A stretch of DNA of 64,000 nucleotides from Chromobotia macracanthus (Eukaryota; Chordata; Actinopteri; Cypriniformes; Botiidae), in NCBI GenBank assembly GCA_036877525.1, contig JAZGTH010000002.1, positions 1,844,001-1,908,000 of the forward strand, in the 5' to 3' direction. The position numbers and the translations under genes were made by a program. Shown here piece after piece: positions 56,831 to 64,000 of this stretch (its first letter is position 1; every line of letters begins with the position of its first letter). A model generated the notes under the pieces. It did not search any database, had not been told where the DNA came from, and saw only the letters and a program-made list of their open reading frames with translations.

Positions 56831-57529
56831 ACAGTTCTGTGTTCATAGTAGTGGTGTAGTGGAGGTATGTTATTTGAAGAAAATGTGAGTGATGCTTGCC
56901 ATGGTAAAACGGTTCATGAAAATTAATTCATTAAATAAAAATTTAAAATTGAAATAAATCTATTTACAATGAAACAATCAAAATAAAACACAATATAAAA
57001 AAATTTTTTTTATAAAATTTGCTTATCTATATGTCAAAATAAAATATTGTAATTGTTTAATCTGTACGTCTTTATATGCATTTACCAACAGAACTGTAAA
57101 CAAGGGAATGTGTTAAATACAGTAATATTAATGTAAAATCTCAGGGGGTGCTTTAAATATATATGGGCAAATTTTATTGTTTGCTTAGTTTCGAAACCAG
57201 GACTAAAATTGATACATTGTTGTCATTTCCTGGTTTGGTTTGCTTTTGCAAGACATTTTCCAAATGAACCAAAATTTATTAAAACAAGTGACATGCAAGT
57301 AAACTGTCCTCTCACTGGTCAGAGCACACCTGCATCCTGTTCCAGGATTCTGCCCAAAGAGGTTATCTGTCAGAATGAATATACAACAGCATTGTGGGCT
57401 TACTGTAGCTTGTAACTGTTGTTAGATTATTTCTTCATTTTGAGTAGGAAGTTTTGTCAGGACAACATTTTTACCATGCTCAAGGCGTCTTTTTGAAATG
57501 AAAAGGGCTCTTTAATATTTACTGGTGAT
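56831..57529. other. Intergenic, nothing recognised
   Basis: AT-rich. No gene or clear repeat end. Short frames only. Confidence 0.4.
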
Positions 57530-58766
57530 GACGTTAGGCTGGAGAGCCCCATCCTTCGCTGGAGACGAGGTAAGCAAAGAGGAACAAGAGGAGCTCAATA
57601 GCTTGCCACCAAATGTTTCTCTACTCTGCTGCTGCGGAGAGAAAGAGGTAGCGGCAGCCCAAGATGTCTGAGAGGACCTGACACACCATGAGCGCTGCTG
57701 GCAGCAGCCCAGCCCACTACCCTGCTGTTACCCCCGAGGGTTGTGATGACAATGCGTTGAGATATGCCGTTGGTGGAACGCGATTCTTGCTCATTATTGC
57801 ATTCTGGTGAAAGCTATAAGGATGGCACTTGGTGAAGCCAGTTCTCGCCCCCTCTAACAAGGATGTGGTCTGGATTCATTCGGTGCCCCGACAGGGCTCA
57901 GTATGCCAAGCTTCAGTGCCTAGTTGGTATAAGAACCATGCTCCAAGGTGTTGTTTCCCTATCTTTCCAGTACTGAACATGCCTACACAGATACATGAGT
58001 AGCCCCCAGCTAATAGTGCTTGCCTTGTATAAGCACAGCACACTTTGGCTGCTCATGGCGGTCTGCATAGTGTCTCATATTTTTAGCTTGTCCTCTTGGC
58101 TCTACAGGGGATAAGATTTGCAGGGCTATTTGTGTTTTTTCACAAAATTAGTCACTACATGACTTTTCTGTTTCACAAAGCTCACATGCCATATGCATGT
58201 GTAGGGAGTGCAGGGAGCCTTCAGTTCAAGGCCCATCTAAGTGTTAAGTGCCATCATGGTGGTGCCTGTCTTTCTCTTACTGCTCCCTGCATACTTGCTT
58301 TGAGCCTGGCATTGTACTTACAAACACAACCCTGTTGCAAGCTCTGTTATCCTGATATCACAGCACAAAGTGCTTCTCCCCCTGTGTCTCTATCTTGTGC
58401 ATGGTGTTCTCTTCCAGGCATAGCGGATTGTGTTTAACACCATAGAGACTGTTACAAGCTTCAGTGTCAGTGCAGACTACCCTGCTTTTTAAGTTGACCC
58501 AGTCAACTTAAACTTAAGTAGACCCAGAGTGTGTTGGTACTGAGTTCAAATTCACAATCTCCTTGCAAACGCACGATGGGAGGTGGTCCTTACTATGTAA
58601 ATAGGGAAGTTTCTACAGTTGTTTTTTTGGTTCAAAGGAAACAAGGATCTGTGCTCTATGTTGGATACCCCCTCATATCAGACCAACTGTATTGCAGCAT
58701 GGAGTGGAGACTGAGTTCAGAACAGTGGTCAATACAGCTACCCAACCCTGCGTTGTGGAGCCTGTA
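57530..58766 (+). mobile_element. Left part of large DIRS-like relic
   Basis: A less AT-rich, stop-ridden stretch (GAGAGCCCCATCCTTCGCTGGAGACGAGG...). I place it with 59957-61075 because the Tc1 element at 58767-59956 sits between them and because the combined unit ends in a DIRS-like terminus. No intact frame and no recognised domain, so this assignment is inference. Confidence 0.35.
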
Positions 58767-59956
58767 AATACATTCACCGGCCACTTTATTAGGTATACCT
58801 GTTCATTTGCTTGGTAACACAAATTGCTAATCAGCCAATCACATGGCAGCAACTCAGTTCATTTAGGCATCTATATGTGGTGAAGACGACTTGCTGAAGT
58901 TCAAACCGAGCATCAGAATGGAGAAGAAAGGGGATTTAAGTGACTTTGAAGGTGGAATGGTTGTTGGTGACAGATGGGCTGGTCTGAGTATTTCAAAAAC
59001 TGCTGATCTACTGGGATTTTCACGCACAACCATCTCTAGGGTTTACAGAGAATGGTCAGAAAAAAAAAATATTCAGTGAGCGACAGTTGTGTGGATGAAA
59101 ATGCCTTGCTGATGTCAGAGGCCAGAGGAGAATGGGCAGACTGGTTAGAGATGATAGATAGGCAACAGTAACTCAAAAAACCACTTGTTACAACCAAGGT
59201 ATGCAGAATACCATCTCTGAACGCACAACAAGTCAAACCCTGAAGCAGATGGGCTACAGCAGCAGAAGACCACACTGGATGCCGCTCCTGTCACCTAAGA
59301 ACAGGAAACAGAGGCTACAATTCGCACAGGCTCACCAAAATTGGACAATAGAAGATTGGAAAAACATTGCCTGGTCTGATGAGTCTCGATTTCTGCTGCA
59401 ACATTCAGATTGTAGGGTCAGAATTTGGCATAAAGAACATGAAAGCATGGATCCATCCTGCTTTGTCTCAACAAAGTGGTGTAATGGTGTGGGGGATATT
59501 TTCTTGGCACACTTTGGGCCCCTTAGTACCAACTGAGCATCGTTTAAACGTCAGAGCCTACCTGAGTATTGTTGCTGACTATGTTCATCCCTTTATGACT
59601 ACAGTGTACCCATCTTCTGATGGCTACTTCTAGCAGGTATCATCTCATCTCAGACTGGTTTCTTGAACATGACAATGAGTTCACTTTACTTGCATGGCCT
59701 CCACAGTCACCAGATCTCAAGCCAGTAGAGCACCTTTGGGATGTGGTGGAACAGGAGATTTGCATCATGGATGTGTAGCCGACAAATCTGCAGCAACTGC
59801 ATGATGCTATCGTGTTAATATGGACCAAAATCTCTGAGGAATGTTTCCAACACCTTGTTGAATCTATGCCACAAAGAATTAAGGCAGTTCTGAAGGCAAA
59901 AGGGGGTCCAACCCAGTACTAGCAAGGTGTACCTAATAAAGTGGCCAGTGAGTATA
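58767..59956 (+). mobile_element. Tc1-like transposon, near full length, frameshifted
   Basis: Left end TTCACCGGCCACTTTATTAGGTATACC and right end GGTGTACCTAATAAAGTGGCCAGTGA are inverted, giving 1.19 kb. Transposase pieces: SISKTADLLGFSRTTISRVY (helix-turn-helix, about 58985-59045), QTLKQMGYSSRRPHW, WSDESRFLLQHSD (first Asp, about 59375), GVMVWGIFSWHTLGPLVP, then HDNEFT (second Asp, about 59670) and PDLKPVEHLW (Glu, about 59725). The D and E spacing suits DD34E Tc1 elements. At least three frame changes and several stops inactivate it. A minus-strand fragment of the same family is at 22957. Confidence 0.88.
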
Positions 59957-61075
59957 TAATTGGTGCACAGGACCCTGGGTACCAGATCCCTTAGTGCAAC
60001 ATGTAAAGAATGCACCTTCTGAGACACAAGCCCCTTTACAAGGTGACTGTATGCTTATGTTTCAGTCACAGTTTTGCCTGCAAAAACAAATCTTGACCAA
60101 AGGTCAGATTATGTGTCTGGGTCATTCTCAACGCTGTTCAGAGCACAGGTTAATTTATAATTTATAGCATCTTCCTGTTTAACCATCGGCTGGGGGAAAC
60201 TTTGACGCTCACCTAGAACCATGCCCAATTCAGGCTTACACTATATTGTGTGCTTTGCCCAGTCTTGGCAGTCAGGGCAGCTCTGTTTTAGCAAAGACTA
60301 TCCCAAGCAGCCACAACTTACCACCTTAAACCTGATTTTCCCCACTGGCTGTGGTGTTTAACAAGGTTGTATGGATGGGCTGGGCAGAAGGGGCCATCAT
60401 CTGATGGCTTGTCACAACGAGTGTTTCACTGTAGCTTGCTTCTGTACAGGTGTTCCTTGGCCACACGGGTGGTATGATTCACAGCAGTACCAGCAAGCTG
60501 TTGTTTCGCTACAGCTGTTTGTCATGTTTAGCCAGTGGCATCTGTATTGATTCACTGTCAGCATCATGCTGTGTTTTATTGTGCCCAGCAGTGCTGCTCA
60601 TGTTTCTATGCCACATTCTCCATGTTGTTTTGCTCATTATCTATTGCCTTTACTGTTAATGCTTGAAACTGCTTCCATGTTTCAGCTAGGTCCGATAGTT
60701 TGACCTGATATGCAAAATTGCTGAGAACCTGAATGCACTGATTGACCTCCCTCACTACAGTGGCAGCCAATGGTTTGGAGCAGTTTATATTTTCACTATG
60801 ACAGAGTTTCTGCTATAGTACACAACTATGTGTGATGTGTTTGTGTAAATGCTTGCCAGCAATTGGTCCTTTATTGGTGCAGTACAAAGCTTTGCTGAGG
60901 CCGAGCTCAACTTCTTTCTGTCCAAGCAGCGTATTATATAGTGGCGGTAGGCCCACTATATGCATGTTTGAACGTAGTTGGCCAGTGCACTGGCATTATT
61001 CAATAAGGCCTTCAGGAAGATTCAGGAGTAAAGAATTCCCCATAGTGTCAGCTACTGATTCAATGTCTTGTTTAT
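59957..61075 (+). mobile_element. Right part of DIRS-like relic with terminal segment
   Basis: The sequence ends at about 61030-61075 with TTCCCCATAGTGTCAGCTACTGATTCAATGTCTTG, a CpG-decayed version of the CCCCATAGCGTCAGC..CTGACGCAATGTC end of fish DIRS elements. The interior (60090-60990) has no intact ORF. Many TG/CA substitutions suggest old, methylated, CpG-depleted DNA. Confidence 0.45.
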
Positions 61076-61290
61076 GTTTTTCATGGAACTGAGATGCTAC
61101 ACAGATGCCTGGACAACAGATACAAGAAAACAATAACGTATTTTCCATACATACATAAATTCCATAATGTGATTTATTGATTGTTTAAAAGTCACTTATT
61201 GTTCAATAAAGATGAAATAAAATATTACATTAGCAGTTTTAAGCTAATGCAAGATTAGCTTTAGACTCTGAGCTCATGCAAACAGCATCC
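61076..61290. other. Intergenic, nothing recognised
   Basis: AT-rich spacer between two repeat blocks. Confidence 0.4.
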
Positions 61291-61640
61291 CAGCAAACAT
61301 GCTCATGGGTCAACTGTAGGTAGGTGTGGGTTTACTTGACAGTGTGGGCAGGACAAACATTAAATCCCATGTGGGCCCTGTGCGTGGCCCCCATGATTTT
61401 GAACTTTTGGGCCCCCTATGAGGATTTTCTGTGGGCCAACCCACTATGGGCCTTTCCACATAAAACCCACACAGGTCCTATATTTAGGGTTAGCACAATC
61501 GGGGCCACAGCAGTTTTATTCTTTTGGGCCCTATATAGGTTTTCTGTGGGCAACCCACTGTTGTCTTGCCCATGGAAAGCCTGAATGGACCCCCAATTGG
61601 GAAATTTTGCCTCACTCTGGTAACCCCTGTGGCAACAGCA
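61291..61640 (+). repeat. GGGCCC-rich interspersed repeat with 117-bp internal duplication
   Basis: CTTTTGGGCCCCCTATGAGGATTTTCTGTGGGCCAACCCACTATGGGCC at 61404 recurs in diverged form at 61521 (CTTTTGGGCCCTATATAGGTTTTCTGTGGGCAACCCACTG). The start CAGCAAACATGCTCATGGGTC and the end CCCAATTGGGAAATTTTGCC are recognisable parts of a widespread fish repeat. Open frames rich in W/P/G across it are artefacts. Confidence 0.7.
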
Positions 61641-62234
61641 CAGAGCACTTAAAATGCATAATCATAATCAATGTAATACATTCATTTGACACTCTTATAG
61701 AGCATGTAGCGAAGATCAGCAGGATTGGGGACTCCAGATTATGAGCATGAGCCACCACAACATCGTGTGATACAAACAAGACTTTAATAACTACACTAAA
61801 CACATACTACTCTAACATACACAAACACACAACACATACAGTTTGGCATCAACCCTATCATCATCATTTTCCATCTTGAAAAGTTTTCTGCCATCCTGAA
61901 TTTTCCTTTTTCTACCTTTCTAGCTCCTTCTGCTCCTTCTGTTTGTGTGATTTGCACAATATTTGGTATGTAGCGTCTAGAGATTCCCCTGACTGTATTT
62001 GGGTTCTCCGACCTTCACAAGTTTCAGACTTCTAATGAGCAACTGTTGATTTTGAACAAAGTTATGGTTCATCTTATCTGTGGGAAGAGGACGAGAGAGT
62101 GAGATATCACCAGAGACAGGTATGTTTTTCCAACTAGGGCAGCAGCATAATCCAAGACAATGACATCCATGTCTCCTGTGGAGGCAGAGGATGCTGCGTG
62201 ACCTTTCACCCAAGGGGTCGGGGGAGGTCTAATT
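61641..62234. other. Retroelement flank, no intact gene
   Basis: Lies 3' of the integrase fragment on the minus strand. It holds short minus-strand frames that I cannot assign. CACAAACACACAACACATACA at about 61820 is a simple repeat. Confidence 0.35.
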
Positions 62235-62650
62235 TTAAAAAGAGATAGTAGTTGTGTACACAACTTGTGGATAATAGGGAATGTGAAAATGCCACTCAAT
62301 GGCTAGCGACTCATCCACTTGCTGGGTCACACATGAGGCAAATGGCATACTATTGTCACTTTCTATTACAGTTGGAATACCGAAACGAGAAATGATTTCC
62401 TTTGTCAATATCTTCACTACTGTCTGCACATTTTCTTTTTATGGAAAGGCTCGTGGCCACTTTGAGAATCGATCTGTTATGACCAACATTAGTTTCCCAC
62501 AGCAGGCATTTGTGTGAAATCAACTTCAATATGTTATAATGGAGCTTCTAAAGATGGTAGTGCATAACGTTTAACTGGATGACGAAGATTTGTTTTGGTG
62601 CAAACTAAGCACAGATTTGTCTGGCAGTGTCTGACACTTTTGCCATGCAT
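62235..62650 (-). pseudogene. Endogenous retrovirus-like integrase fragment
   Basis: On the minus strand, TDRFSKW (about 62480) and, further on, RFGIPTVIESDN (about 62380) carry two of the three D,D,E metal-binding aspartates of a retroviral integrase core. WHFHIPYYPQ (about 62290) follows where the glutamate helix should begin. Upstream (62560-62640) a C..C-containing segment could be the remains of the zinc-binding domain. A stop separates the two halves, and the C-terminal part is unreadable. It looks like a fossil of a fish ERV (gamma/epsilon-like judging by motif form, low certainty). Non-functional. Confidence 0.7.
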
Positions 62651-63485
62651 AAGTTTATGGATGTTTCAATCACTTTGTGTTTACTCACATGTGAAAGGTA
62701 ATGGTAATGCCTTATTAAAGGGGTGAATGCTAACCTAGGGAGTGCTAATGTGACAGATTGAAATATATGCATATATAATTATATTTCAAAATTCATAAAT
62801 CTGTAAAAAAAAGAAAAAGCATGCAAAAGAATTCTATTCAGGTTATGTTTTGAATCCATTTTTATAAAAAAGGTTCATCAAATGTAATTGTTGTTTAAGT
62901 GGTGGGGGTTTCGTCTGTGATCAATTGGTTCAGTCTACAAAGGTGAGCGATCGATTGCTTGTGCCTTGTCAAACACTAGGGGGAGAACTCGCGATGTTTC
63001 TCCATTACGCATAAAGCTCGCAGGGAAGAAGCGTCGTAGATTGTGTCTGATTAATTCTCTCCCCTTTACCAGGTATACCTTTTCATTATGCATTAGGATG
63101 TTTGTGAATTAATGTTTTAGTGTTTCAGGAGTCGTGCATGATTGGATTATATGCATGTAGCGGCATTTGGTTGTGTTTGCTAGTGTTCGTTGTTTTATTT
63201 ACATAATGTTTGAAGATATCTAAGCATTTCACAGAGATATTAAGTACGGGGAAAGGACATTGTTTCAATTGTTTGTACTAGTTTATACATGCATATCTTT
63301 CTAAAAAGAATAACTATGTTTTCAGATGATTCTGAAATGTTATTAAAGTAATGTAATGTAAGTTATGAAGCAATTAATTGAGGTAATATTGATTTATAAT
63401 TAACTAAAGTTTCTATCTCATTGACTGCTTACGTTATTGATTGTGGATGAAGAAAAATGCAAACAACGCTGTTTTAAAAAGTTGT
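62651..63485. other. Retroelement-associated region with first copy of a 71-bp repeat
   Basis: A unit starting ATTACGCATAAAGCTCGCAG and ending CTCTCCCCTTTACCAGG lies at 63004-63073 and recurs at 63516-63585. 63086-63480 is AT-rich and unassigned. Its minus-strand translation over the repeat is open (LVKGRELIRHNLRR...) until a stop near 62945. Confidence 0.5.
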
Positions 63486-63863
63486 TTATTGTAAATTGCT
63501 GTGAGAAGAGATTAAATTACGCATAAAGCTCGCAGTGAAGAAGCATCGTAGATTGTGTCTGATTAATTCTCTCCCCTTTACCAGGGGTATAACACTAAGC
63601 GGCTTTGTTTTTCCCTTCAGTTGGCTGCCTATGCCTGGAGTACATTCATTTGAGGCCCAATGTTCAAGATCATTCTGTGTTGGTTGGCTTTGCAATAATT
63701 TAATTTCAATGTCTTGTAGTATGGCTACATGTGACATCATGGCAGTTGTCATTACTTCTGTAGAGGCATGGGCTTTTGGGTTGGGTAACCTTGCAACTGA
63801 ATATCCAAGTAAATAAACACCACCAGATGACGCATGAACCATTGACAAATAAATCATCCCCAC
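63486..63863 (-). other. Unassigned minus-strand open frame beside ERV remnant
   Basis: 125 codons on the minus strand with no recognised domain: an N-terminal part (MVHASSGGVYLLGYSVARLP), a polar middle (ILQDIEIKLLQSQPTQNDLE) and an end (LVKGRELIRHNLRCFF) encoded by the 71-bp repeat. It lies upstream of the integrase in the same orientation, so it could be a leader or gag-like remnant of the same retroelement. Equally, it could be chance. No function is proposed. Confidence 0.3.
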
Positions 63864-64000
63864 TCTTCTAGGGCTGTATCCAAAAGATCGGGCCTACATG
63901 CGATATTGTTTTGGATGGTGTTGTTACGACCCTTGTGTAGGACATATGTGTTTTGTATTTTGTGTGTTGTAGGTGATTACCAGCGCCATGTTGCAGTGAT
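63864..64000. other. Window edge; possible LTR start
   Basis: TGTTACGACCCTTGTGTAGG at about 63922 resembles the first bases of fish Ty3/ERV long terminal repeats (TGTTAYGACCC). It would fit a 5' LTR of the minus-oriented retroelement, but the other boundary lies outside the window. Confidence 0.25.

Noticed and set aside
61324..61744. Trp/Pro-rich + strand frames
   Set aside because: They arise from the GGGCCC-rich repeat.

Overview
The window is vertebrate nuclear DNA: AT-rich, intron-dominated and full of fossil transposons. The repeats point to a teleost, most likely a cypriniform or other ostariophysan. They include Tc1 elements with fish-type ends, DIRS retroelements ending in GTCAGC...GACGCA-like sequence, an HE1-like tRNA-derived SINE, L2-type tails (GCTTTGGATAAAAGCGTCTG) and the CACTACCG / TCACTTGCCTGAAATG family. 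The species call is inference.

The one host gene I can support is the 3' two thirds of magi1 (membrane-associated guanylate kinase, WW and PDZ domains) on the + strand, from about 22.3 kb to 56.8 kb. I reconstructed 19 coding exons (26456-55200) with consistent GT-AG junctions and phases. Together they give an open frame of 1,269 codons plus stop, encoding two WW domains, PDZ1 to PDZ5 and a basic/serine-rich tail. A 36-bp cassette exon, a NAGNAG acceptor and an alternative C-terminal exon suggest isoform diversity. PDZ0 and the guanylate-kinase-like exons are not visible and presumably lie upstream of the window.

Two lesions stand out. The GUK-to-WW linker exon (22336-22537) has an in-frame TAA and a length that breaks the frame. 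The last exon has an apparent one-base insertion in an A run (55192-55195), which ends the protein 58 codons before a conserved-looking C-terminus (...ADLSI) that stays open in the next frame. These could mean a decaying paralogue, tolerated exon skipping and truncation, or sequence error.

Layout: 1-22 kb is upstream intron or intergenic DNA with DIRS remnants (690-1800, 16830-17360, 19833-20850), a mosaic 'TGGTGGCGCT' repeat family, a (TG)41 tract, a degenerate tandem array (12.6-13.5 kb), a 13-bp minisatellite (17440-17556) and a Tc1 copy with a LINE tail inserted in it. 22-56.8 kb is magi1, with MITEs, Tc1, DIRS, SINE and LINE pieces in its introns. 56.8-64 kb is downstream: a DIRS-like relic split by a Tc1 element (57.5-61.1 kb), a GGGCCC-rich duplicated repeat, and a decayed retrovirus-like integrase on the minus strand beside an unassigned minus-strand reading frame. 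I found no CRISPR array, rRNA, functional tRNA gene or operon-like system.
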